Of a stretch of DNA of 64,000 nt, positions 36,327-46,649 are shown in pieces. The notes under the pieces are model-generated. The model worked only from the letters and a program-made list of their open reading frames with translations, did not search any database and was not told where the DNA came from. Every line of letters starts with the position of its first letter. Position 1 is the stretch's first letter. The position numbers were made by a program, and so were the translations under genes. The DNA is from Colias croceus (lineage: Eukaryota; Arthropoda; Insecta; Lepidoptera; Pieridae). The stretch lies in assembly GCF_905220415.1 (NCBI RefSeq), contig NC_059563.1, forward strand, positions 2,738,001 to 2,802,000, in the 5' to 3' direction.

Positions 36327-37486
36327 CCGCCTGAGCAATCGAATTTATTCTATCCTTTCAGTTTTATGTGTCTTAAGGGACACACCGCGCGCCATCTATT
36401 GAGATGATTTAACAACCATTTCAACCAATATGAAGCACTTTTCAGTGAATACAATATTGTAACGATGGAACACGACCTTTTCTTGAATTTATATTTTTTT
36501 GGTTTTTATGGCATTCAAATGCTTTATAAATATAAATTTATAAAGAATAGAAAAAATTCGATCACGAGGCGGGACTTGAACCCGCATCCTTCGCGCCATT
36601 CCGGGGCGGATGCCTAACCAACTCAGCCACTCGTGACCCGCCTGAGCAATCGAATTTATTCTATCCTTTCAGTTTTATGTGTCTTAAGGGACACACCGCG
36701 CGCCATCTATTGAGATGATTTAACAACCATTTCAACCAATATGAAGCACTTTTCAGTGAATACAATATTGTAACGATGGAACACGACCTTTTCTTGAATT
36801 TATATTTTTTTGGTTTTTATGGCATTCAAATGCTTTATAAATATAAATTTATAAAGAATAGAAAAAATTCGATCACGAGGCGGGACTTGAACCCGCATCC
36901 TTCGCGCCATTCCGGGGCGGATGCCTAACCAACTCAGCCACTCGTGACCCGCCTGAGCAATCGAATTTATTCTATCCTTTCAGTTTTATGTGTCTTAAGG
37001 GACACACCGCGCGCCATCTATTGAGATGATTTAACAACCATTTCAACCAATATGAAGCACTTTTCAGTGAATACAATATTGTAACGATGGAACACGACCT
37101 TTTCTTGAATTTATATTTTTTTGGTTTTTATGGCATTCAAATGCTTTATAAATATAAATTTATAAAGAATAGAAAAAATTCGATCACGAGGCGGGACTTG
37201 AACCCGCATCCTTCGCGCCATTCCGGGGCGGATGCCTAACCAACTCAGCCACTCGTGACCCGCCTGAGCAATCGAATTTATTCTATCCTTTCAGTTTTAT
37301 GTGTCTTAAGGGACACACCGCGCGCCATCTATTGAGATGATTTAACAACCATTTCAACCAATATGAAGCACTTTTCAGTGAATACAATATTGTAACGATG
37401 GAACACGACCTTTTCTTGAATTTATATTTTTTTGGTTTTTATGGCATTCAAATGCTTTATAACACGTCACGTCACGAATCTTTATG

Positions 37487-37563
37487 TCACGAGTGGCTGA
37501 GTTGGTTAGGCATCCGCCCCGGAATGGCGCGAAGGATGCGGGTTCAAGTCCCGCCTCGTGATC
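37487..37563 (+). ncRNA. tRNA-like pol III unit, inverted terminal copy
   Basis: Same tRNA-like sequence as the four minus-strand units but on the plus strand, followed by GATCGAATTTTTTCTATTCT and then the flanking duplication. Upstream is a short unrelated CACGTCACGTCACGAATC joint where orientation switches. Confidence 0.7.
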
Positions 37564-38076
37564 GAATTTTTTCTATTCTTTATAAATTTATATAAATAAA
37601 GTAGTGTCAATATCAATAAAAAATAACTAAACATTTCTACAAAACACGGTCACAAAATTATACCGTTTCATACCAACTTCGGTGAAGTCATGAAATTCCC
37701 TCATAAATATAAAGGGGACGAAAACTTTTTCATTTTCCACTATAATAGGTATACCTAACATTGACCTTCTTTGTCTCTTTAGTCCATTACCTAAAAACTC
37801 GCTCGTATTCTAAATTTATTTGGGACCAAAGATTGGATAAGGAATATGTAATTAGGTAATTGGCTTGTTGAATAGGCTTCGGCATGTATATTATGTTACA
37901 CTCAAAGATCAAAATCAATCATTGAGCGAAGAATTTGCTTTAATTTGCGTACTTCGTCGTGGCACAGATTAGAGAATAGTTACTTCGTAAGTCGTGGTCA
38001 TTTTATAGGATCCACAACGCGAAATTAGTTTTATGACGAATAATAGTTACTTTTACAAACATATTTACTAATCATA

Positions 38077-38271
38077 AACTAATATTATAAGGCTTGAAAG
38101 TTTGTTTGATTGGTAAATCGCATACTACTACTAGATACTATATCGCATACTATACTAATTTTAGGAGGTCCGATTTGAAAAATGATTTCAGTATTAGATA
38201 GCCAATTTATCGAGCAAGGCTTTTAGGCTAGGACGGAGCAATCCCAGTAAAACTAAACCGCACAGCTAGTC
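38077..38271 (-). repeat. Interspersed element, type B, diverged
   Basis: ACTAATATTATAAGGCTTGA to AAACCGCACAGCTAGT with an internal duplication around CGCATACTA. Confidence 0.6.
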
Positions 38272-38363
38272 ATATAATATAAACTATAACTTCGAATACT
38301 CTACAAATGTATTCGAAGACTACGTAATTACGTATAAATAATAAATAAAATAAATTACGTATA

Positions 38364-38920
38364 CAGGGTGCAATCGTTTAGTGTGCACAGGTGATTATTC
38401 CGTAACTATTGCAGATATCAAAAAACTTTATACTGATATCGAAAGCCCTTTACCTAATGAGTAAAATGACAACAATAACTTTTGAAAGATAAAACGGGAT
38501 ATATCCAAAAATTTACAACAAACACTCCCATACTTTTAGTATGAGATATAATATACTATGTAATATGAAAAATTTTGGTTCTTTTTTTGAATTTGTGCTT
38601 AAATTACTTCGCAAATTTTAATAAAAAATCATTTAGAAACTGTATACAGAGCTCGATTTGGAATACAATGGTAGGTATTCCAAAATCCAAAACGAGGACG
38701 TCACTTCGAACATATTTTGCTTTGAATACAAAATGTATGGAAAATTCAATGTATGGGAGTGTTGAATGTAACTTTTTTGGATATTTCCCGTTTTATTTTT
38801 TAAAAGTTATTAATGTCATTTTACTCATTAGGTAAAGGGCTTTCGATGTCAGTATAAAGTTTTTATGATATCTGCAATAGTTACGGAATAATCGTCTGTG
38901 CACACAACGATTACATCCTG
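38364..38920. mobile_element. Mariner/Tc1-type MITE, 557 bp
   Basis: Starts CAGGGTGCAATCGTTTAGTG and ends with the imperfect inverse AACGATTACATCCTG, flanked by TA dinucleotides. Arms of about 140 bp pair, including GTAACTATTGCAGATATC. CAGGG termini and a TA target fit the mariner/Tc1 superfamily. No transposase remains. A deleted relative is at 53307. Confidence 0.8.
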
Positions 38921-39851
38921 TATATATCGTTTAAGTATAGTATGTACATAGCTTTTAAATCCTTGTCGGGTCAGTTGCAAAGACATCCGAATTCCGATCG
39001 CGTCAGAGATTCTTTCATAACATTAAACAGACTGCGATTGTTCAAGCATGAACTTTGATAAGCCGTCTCTGACCAACAATGATTGAGGTTTGACCTCTGG
39101 GCTAGATTAATTCATGTAGAAAACATGAGGACAGTTTTAGATACCTAATACCTACGTTCATATATTTTGACCAGCTTATTATGTATGCAAATAAATGTTT
39201 TTCTTCCTTCAAATTTGCTCTATATGTAAGTAGCTCATAATAATGGAAAGAAAGGTAGCAAAAATGCTTTCTTGCAATATTTATTTATATATACTGGTTA
39301 TTTATACGAATATTTTAAAGATATTTTAAGTTTCAAATAAGTTAGTAAAGCTTCAACTTTTCGATCTCTTAAAAGTTCGGGCAGCGTTCCCCCATTACTT
39401 TCCCTGCCAATCCTTTTTAGTAAGTTTTCGTGAAAAAATTGTGTCTTATTATTTACTAGGTTCTTTTATAAATATCCACAATTTATACCGTGTATTAATT
39501 AAGGTGTAAAAACAATAGAACGAAATTAATAAAGAATTTTTCATTATTATTAATAAATCATACCTGCAAGTAATTATATATTAATAATCGATATGCTAAA
39601 AATAATCTCTATCATAGTTTTATGAGCTTCTAAAATTTAAATAAAAACAATACGTTTATAGTTTTTTCAACAAAGAAAAACCTATTTCGGTTACCATAAG
39701 CCGGATAGTGGAACCACACACTTCCCTAAGCTCCCGGATTTGTCCCAGTTATTCCATCCGCTATTGATTTTCATCGAGAGAAGATTATTTTCATTTCATA
39801 GGTATTTTTTTCAAAAAGATATGTGAATGTGATAGTAATCATCTATATTAT

Positions 39852-40045
39852 ATACTATAATATTATAAAGCTCAAGAGTTCGTTTGTTTGTTTGAACGCG
39901 CTAATCTCGGGAACTACTCGTCCGATTTGAAAAATTCTTTCAGTGTTAGATAGCCCATTTATCGAGAAGGATATAGGCTATATATCATTTCGCTAAGACC
40001 AATAGAAGCGGAGCACTGCGAGTAAAACCGCGGAGTACAGCTAGT
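39852..40045 (-). repeat. Short interspersed element, type B
   Basis: TATAATATTATAAAGCTCAA to CCGCGGAGTACAGCTAGT, near full length. Confidence 0.78.
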
Positions 40046-41955
40046 AATTTATAAAACTTTTTATTAGCAGCTCAACAAATTAATTAAACTAAAACTTTAA
40101 TTATGTAGGACCTACGTGCTAAAAGGATTGCCGCTCCACATTCTACAGCAATAACACAGGCTTTTAACAACAGCGCTGATTTTCAGCGGATCTCTTCTTT
40201 TATAAAACTGTTATTTTTTGTAGGAAAGTATCGCCTTCATTGTATATTTTCAATAAAAAGTCAAACCTCTTAACCTAATGAAATTTGAACCATAATGTTA
40301 AATAAAATAATCCATATCAATAAAACACATGTTTATATTCAAATGTTTCTTAAGAATCACTCCACACACATACTTAATAACAGACACTTAAAAAAAAACT
40401 AAATACATAGTATAATATAACACGGAAATAAGTGGTCTATTAAAGATTTGTAAGAAAGGCTGTATAGTCGAGTCAAAATATAAAACACGAATGTATAAGA
40501 AACCTTTTGAAACCGAACCAGAATCTAGAAATACCTGAAAATATTTAAATTATGCTTTTATTTAAATGAGGCCACGCGAAGCATAAATTAACCTATAAAA
40601 AGCTTCAACGGGGTGAAAACAAAAACGATGGAATAATATTTGTTTATGTTAAAACTCTTTAATCTATGGTATGTTTATTCAAGCTGGTAATAAATTATTA
40701 TGTGAGTTATCTCTAGTTTGTTCAGAAGTAATTATGTTATTTTTTGTCTGTATTATGTGTTTGTTTATTTTTTGTAATAAAGATTAAACATTGTTTTTAA
40801 CGAACTGGCGCGGGCGTAGGGCTAAAGGATCAAAATAATATATTTAATTATTGTAAACATATAAGGTTAAAATATAGTTTTGAGTTTTTTGAAATGATTA
40901 TTGTTTCATTTAATATTGTGTAAAATTGATTGATATTTTTATTAAAGCTTGCATCTATAGTGTCTATTGTCTGTGGAAAACACGGACGTCAAATGTACTT
41001 TTTAATAGCAACCTCAAATGTGTTTACCGTGTGTTTACCCGTTTACATCGTTTTTGTTCGAATTTCTTTACAATTTAGACAAAGAGAGCCTACTTGTTTG
41101 TTTAAATATAACAAAACATTCATAACAATAAATTCCCATTATTTCAATGTAGGCTTATTGCTTAAGTAATACAATAGTTTCCAAATAAAATTTCTTACAT
41201 ATTCGATAATTCGATATTATTGTTCGATATCTCCAGATTATGAATGTTCCTTAAAAAATAGGCCAATAGCTACAATTCAAGTTGTTTTAGTAATTGTACA
41301 TCGTAATAAAAAAATCTTTCAATATTAAATAAATACATTTTATTATATTTTTAATAACAACCCAGCCGGCCGGCCGGCCTGGCCGCCCCATTATACATAT
41401 TATTATAAAGTTGAGATTCGTTATTTTCTTTTCAATTTTATAAAAAATATGTATAATAAAGTGTTAAATAAATAAAATAAATAAATAACTGATCATTTAC
41501 ATCATATCATTAAATCCGAACTTTTACGGACGATTATCACAGCCCTTATGTTCAATTCCATAAAAATACCAACAGCCGAGTGTACTAAATTCTTTGTGAA
41601 ATCAAACGTTACTTCTACCCTAGTTCCTAGGTCACAAAAGATGTCTTTGAGCGAAAGCACAAAAGAAAAAACAGTGGAACCACAAAATACTACTTACATT
41701 CACACTCTCATAACTCATTATAACGAGAGGGCTTGTACGAGAACTTTGTTTTTGTGGATTTTGGGGTATGTGCAGTGGGAGGGGGAGGAGGGGGGAGAGT
41801 GACAAATATAAGGGGAAAGAGACGACCTAATTTACTGTCAAATATTTCATTTCCTGCTTGTGAAAATGGATCAAGTGACGTAGATGTGTAGCTGTAGCAC
41901 AGAATACATAATAGTAGCTAAGCTGTAGTTTTTATCATTGAAAGTTGAAACTATA

Positions 41956-42150
41956 ATCACTACATAGTATAAAACAAAGTCGCTTTCTGTGTCCGTATGT
42001 ATCTACCTTTGTATGCTTAAAACTTTAAAACTACGCAACGGATTTTCATGCGGTTTTTTTAAGTAGATAGAGTGATTCAAGAGCAAGGTTTCAGTATAAT
42101 TTTTTTAGGTTTTAGACAAAGCGGGCGAAGTCGCAAGCGGAAAGCAAGTG
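41956..42150 (-). repeat. Short interspersed element, type E
   Basis: ATCACTACATAGTATAAAAC to GAAGTCGCAAGCGGAAAGCA. It directly abuts a type D element at 42151. Confidence 0.75.
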
Positions 42151-42327
42151 TATTATAAATGTAAAAATGAATCGCAAAATGTGTTTGTAAGCGCATAACT
42201 CGAGAACGGCTGAACCGATTTCGTTGATTTTTTTTTTTTATAATATTTCTTGAAGTACGAGGATGGTTCTAATTAAAGAAAACGAAACATAAGTACCACA
42301 GGCGGAGCCGGGGCGGACCGCTAGTAT
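42151..42327 (-). repeat. Short interspersed element, type D
   Basis: TATTATAAATGTAAAAATGA through CTCGAGAACGGCTGAACCGA to GGAGCCGGGGCGGACCGCTA. Confidence 0.75.
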
Positions 42328-42872
42328 TATTATAAATTTATGAATAGATCGAATCTTTTGCTTTATGAAAAACTACAACTAAGAAGTGTAAAAAATACAA
42401 TATGTGATGATAATAATTGATACCTAAAGCTTTTGCAGAAATAAATATTATATTACCTACATTTCTACAAGAATTTAATACATAATAAAGTTCATTGAAA
42501 TCATATTACAAAATACTCGGAAGAAATAAGTTTAAATAATAACGAACATTAGACAAATACGAATTAAAATAAATTATGTAATAACGTGGTAATAACTAAT
42601 AAGTATCTATAAATCTGCTTACTATAAAAATACGACGAAAAAAAAAACAACAACAGTAGGTACTTAATGCTTTCGCATTGGCTAATGGAAAAATAGTGTT
42701 CTAATACTCGTAAATTATTATAATGGCTCGACTCCATAAGTGCTATAAATTATTTTTCTTCTAACCACTAAACCATAATAATTGTTGTAATAAATTATTA
42801 ATAAATAAGTAATTCTGTGTTACGTGCACATTACCTATAAAGAAAGGACATTTTTCTTCTCACCACTTATCC

Positions 42873-43092
42873 ATACTAATATTGTTTAATATTCTAAGCT
42901 GACGAGTTTGTTTGTTTGTTTGAACGCGCTAATCTCAGGAGCGACTTGATAATTTCTTTCGGTGTTAGATAGTCCATTTATTGAGGAGGGCCTTAATTTA
43001 TAATTATAGCCTATAACAGGCTATAATTATTTCATCACTCTAAGACCAATGGGAGTGGAGCAATACGGGTAAAACTGCGGAGCACAGCTAGT
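42873..43092 (-). repeat. Short interspersed element, type B
   Basis: ATACTAATATTGTTTAATAT to CTGCGGAGCACAGCTAGT. Confidence 0.72.
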
Positions 43093-43639
43093 AGAAGATA
43101 TTATTTCATTAGCATTCGGAAACCAGCTGACGTAGCATCATGAGTCACAGTTGTCAACTACGAGAAGCTCTTTATAATTACGTTTCTATCTAATAATGTT
43201 AACTGAATATTGGCGACCCCTTATTAAACCACTAAAACCGCACGATTAAAAGCATAATTCGAATTTGTGGTATCATTTTCGACCCACAATTTAATATAAA
43301 TGCTGATGACATCACTGGAGTCCAAACAAAACTTTTGCAATCAAGTTTTATTTACTAAATCGGTTTTATCTCTAAATATATACCTAATATTATAATTATA
43401 ATTCGCGATAGGGTTGATTTATCGAAAACAAATATTATCAGGGGGTAAGAGTCAAAGTTAAAATTCACAATACCTATATGGAAACAGGTTTTTTTAAACA
43501 CCCAAAAATTTCGAGTACATAAAGGACATCTGTCGGCACATACATAGCCAGTGAATAATGTCCTAAATTCTTAAAGAATCTGTATATCCCTGCATAGCAA
43601 ACAAAATATATTTACGCCAATAAAAAAGATCTATAATTT

Positions 43640-43802
43640 TAGCTTACCGCCCGCGGCTTCGCCCGCTTTCTCTAAAACGATTTGAGATTTAAACTATCCT
43701 ATCTCTCAAGTTGGATCGAACTGCACATGGTGTGCGAATTTAATTATAATCGGGAGTCCATTGAGGACAAACATTGTGACACGAGATTTATATATATATT
43801 AA
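43640..43802 (+). repeat. Short interspersed element, type C
   Basis: TAGCTTACCGCCCGCGGCTT to GACACGAGATTTATATATAT. Confidence 0.75.
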
Positions 43803-44531
43803 TTTATTTGGTAGACACGCCATGTCACGCCATTGACAATGATAATAAAATAAAATTCGTTAATAATTTCCAACATAAAATATTCAAACACTTCAAACGC
43901 CTTTAACGTAACAGTTTGAAATTCAGGCCACAAAGACCTACGTTTCTAGACTGAGATCTAGACCCAGGCAAGAGCAGAAACGTGACTAGAATTACAAGTT
44001 AGGTCAAAAGCCCGCTTGACCGTAGTCTTGTAATATAGTAAAGAGAATTGTGACGAAGAATTACAGAGAAAACAAAGGATTTAGGAATGTGCGGTCAGCG
44101 GTTTTACAGATTTGTAGTTGTATGGCATCATTGAGGATTTAAAATTGACGATATAGGGAAGATTTACACTAAACGTTAGATTAGATTAAATGATTCAGAA
44201 ATTGACATTTGTGAAATAATAATTGTGTCACGAACTTTTTACTTTTTGAAAGGTAAAATATTAGATACTGTGTGCTATGCGAGCTTACTTTGTTAGACTT
44301 CTAAATGATAAATTATTTTGTGAAATAATATTTTTCTATACCAATATTCTTGAGGAAATTATGCTTATTCATTTTTATCAATCAATCAGGCAATCGCCTT
44401 TTTGATTTAATAATTGTAAAATCCTTAGTTTTATGACAGATTAAAACCAAAAAATATAAAACTTCCAAATCTAACAAAACAATGAATCAACTCACACAAA
44501 AATACTAATTAAACTATAATTTTGTTCACAG

Positions 44532-44639
44532 GAGGACGTAGAAAACATCGACCTTACTGACCCGGAGCTGAACAAAGCCGCCACCAAGATCCAGGCATCT
44601 TTCCGCGGCCACAAAGTGCGCAAGGACACAACCAACTAA
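44532..44639 (+). CDS. igl: igloo terminal exon with third IQ motif and stop
   Basis: The last coding exon encodes 35 residues plus TAA: EDVENIDLTDPELNKAATKI, then QASFRGHKVRKDTTN. The acceptor is TTTTGTTCACAG in phase 0. The third IQ motif lies only about ten residues from the C-terminus, with a basic tail. The acidic segment before it (NIDLTDPEL) and the motif together are what I recognise as igloo. One IQ motif per exon suggests the gene grew by exon duplication. The 3' UTR begins at 44640; several candidate poly(A) signals (ATTAAA near 44850, AATAAA near 45153 and 45589) leave its end open. Confidence 0.88.
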   Translation, partial: EDVENIDLTDPELNKAATKIQASFRGHKVRKDTTN

Positions 44640-46379
44640 TTTAACTACCCCCAAACTTGTCTTTTGTACGTAATACTGAAGATTAGGAAGATTTGAATGT
44701 TTATCTTTGTTTAGTTTTCTTGTTTTTGGTGTATGTAGAGCGTTTAAATGCTCTTTTGAATTTGGTCGAAACAGGACAGTATTATCTTCATTTTATGTTT
44801 ATTTTCACATACCTATAAGTATGGTATTTTTGTCAGGATTATAATATTAAAAGCATTCAATTGTGCTACCTTCTTTATTTTAATTGTTATCATTATTTCG
44901 TCATTGGATGTTTTTTTTTGTTATTGATTTATTAATTTTGTTCCAATTGTTAAACTTAACTTGAAACAATTTATTTAAAGTCCTATTGTTTATTTCTGAT
45001 TTAGTACTGTACGGTGAATGTAATATTCATATTATAGTCACTCATATATCTATGGTTTGGCTTAAACTACAGGGTATAAATAGCAGTCCTCTTTGTCAGA
45101 GGTTTAACTTACTCAATATTCAGGTAAATATAATAAGCCGCACATAACTGGCTCAATAAAATATGGAGGGGATTACTGTATACTGCACTTGGTACTATCG
45201 CACGCCTCCTTCTTTCAGTGGTTGACGCGTGAGCGTAGAACCGATGGGTCCTGGGTTCGAATCCTAGAGGAAACGAAGAAAAAAAAATGTCTCGGTCTGG
45301 CAGGACACAGAAGGATCGCCTACTTGTCCATAAAGAAAAACGATTAGTGAAACAGATGTATGCGTAATGCATCTGCCCCTTTCCCCACTAGGGGACACGG
45401 GACTTTATTACTTTCGCACCCCGCATACAATTGTTACTTAAGTACCTTAATATGAATATGTACTACATTTTCAACAGAATAGGCATCTGAATATTGGTCT
45501 AGGTTTCCAATAAACGAGACAGGAGTGACTGGCAGTTTTATATTAATACAAGTTAGGTTTGAAATGTTCTGTTGAAAATGGTAGAGGAGAAATAAAATTG
45601 TAACAGTTATTTTAAATTTAATCTTATTTTCAGTAAGTTTTGTTTTTAAAATGAGTTCTTATGCTTCTGTTTTGATGTATACTTTTTTATATAACGAAAT
45701 AATTCGAGATTGAGAGATCATATTATGATTTTTGATAAAATCGATAAACTGTACATTAATACGTACAAAAGGCAAGTAATTTTAACCAGTATATTTAATG
45801 ACACGTCAATTCACTATTAAACAATGTATATTATAAATAATATAGTGTATAACTTCTACATTTAGTCTATCCTTTTCCATAAACTAGAATAACTTATCGT
45901 GTTGTCTCGTTCTTTCTTACGGCAAATCATACATGAATAAAAGAGACAAAACATGAAACAGATAAAAAATATTCATCAAAGACAACACAAAATAATATGT
46001 GAATTGACGTATTACTTCTTATACTATGTAGAAAAAAAAACATTATTAATAATATTGTAAAGCATAATAAATCTATCCCATTTTTCTATATCTATATTCT
46101 GGACATTAATTCCTGTAAATCAATTCAAATTTTTTAACATTCCAATAATTATTAATATTTGTTGATATTTTAATATTATTGCATTGTTAACGTTTTATTT
46201 ATTAAATAGTTGTTAAGATTAAGTCTAGTCTAGGAAGCTTATAATTGTTTAAATTCTTATATAATATTGTTTGCAGAATATTTTCGAGATATTAATTAAT
46301 ATAATAATTATTTTAATTCAATAATCTGTTGCCATAACCGCCACGCATTATATTTCTGTAAATTGCCGAATAATAATGG
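44640..46379 (+). other. igl 3' UTR and intergenic DNA
   Basis: No coding exon is supported here. The first few hundred bases are probably igl 3' UTR, T-rich with ATTAAA near 44850. A tRNA-derived SINE lies at 45211-45410. The rest is AT-rich sequence without recognisable structure, up to the poly(A) signal of the minus-strand gene at 46440. Confidence 0.5.
45211..45410 (+). mobile_element. tRNA-derived SINE of a second family
   Basis: GTGGTTGACGCGTGAGCGTA and GGTCCTGGGTTCGAATCC give weak A and strong B boxes. The body runs through CTGGCAGGACACAGAAGGAT to CCCCACTAGGGGACACGGGA. It lies downstream of igl. Confidence 0.65.
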
Positions 46380-46439
46380 TTTATTAAATTAAATATTTAA
46401 TATTCGCCAATACGTTGTTGCATTTTCATTTCCATCCTT

Positions 46440-46649
46440 TTAATAGTATCTATTTACTATTGTTACTATTAGAAATATGATCAATACAATTAAACTTGGT
46501 CTTAAACTTTGGTCCATATCCTCTTGTAAGGCATTCTGTGCCCTTTTAGAGTAAAACTTATCATACATATAATTTTCATCACCTTTATTATAATAGTTAT
46601 TATGGTTATTGTATAGAAAGAGTAGAGTATAGGTACCAGAATCTTGCAA
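46440..46649 (-). CDS. Last exon of an unrecognised small protein with C-terminal hydrophobic segment
   Basis: The minus-strand frame ends at 46440 and encodes an Asn/Tyr-rich stretch (NNHNNYYNKGDENYMYDKFY), then SKRAQNALQEDMDQSLRP and a hydrophobic tail (SLIVLIIFLIVTIVNRYY) just before the stop. A possible acceptor (ATCTTGCAAG) precedes GATTCTGG near 46645, so the exon start is approximate. AATAAA on the minus strand at 46380-46385 lies 55 nt after the stop and supports a real 3' end. No first exon was found. The hydrophobic last 20 residues resemble those of the genes at 52039 and 55254 in layout. The function is unknown. Confidence 0.5.
   Translation of the reverse strand: MQDSGTYTLLFLYNNHNNYYNKGDENYMYDKFYSKRAQNALQEDMDQSLRPSLIVLIIFLIVTIVNRYY

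Larger units (their letters stand above)
36178..37593 (-). repeat. Four identical 311-bp units with tRNA-like genes plus an inverted end copy
   Basis: The tRNA-like core recurs at 36249, 36560, 36871 and 37182, exactly 311 bp apart, and I saw no differences between units. A fifth, inverted tRNA-like copy closes the right end (37487-37563). AAATAAAGTAGT occurs directly outside both ends (36166-36177 and 37594-37605), a plausible 12-bp target duplication of retroposition type. Each unit ends TTTTTCTATTCTTTATAAAT downstream of the tRNA part. Confidence 0.85.
35871..44531 (+). other. igl intron, 8.7 kb
   Basis: Bounded by GTATAT and TTCACAG. It holds the tRNA-like array, a mariner-type MITE and several interspersed elements. 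40050-41950 and 43810-44520 are plain AT-rich sequence, apart from a CCGGCCGGCCGGCCTGG run at 41369-41385 and a G/A-rich run at 41778-41802. Confidence 0.7.

Noticed and set aside
36251..37563. Cluster of genuine tRNA genes
   Set aside because: Acceptor, D and T arms look good, but the anticodon loop lacks U33 and the stem is only 4 bp; the units sit in a repeat with a shared tail, so tRNA-derived retroposon is better supported.
37398..37595. Plus-strand frame of 65 codons
   Set aside because: Covers the inverted tRNA-like copy; it is pol III-type sequence, not coding.
41369..41385. CCGGCCGGCCGGCC run as a CpG regulatory island
   Set aside because: Only 17 bp, isolated in AT-rich intron; most likely a small simple repeat.
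45109..45372. Minus-strand frame containing GFEPRTHRFY
   Set aside because: This phrase is the reverse translation of the SINE B box and is a common artefact of such repeats.
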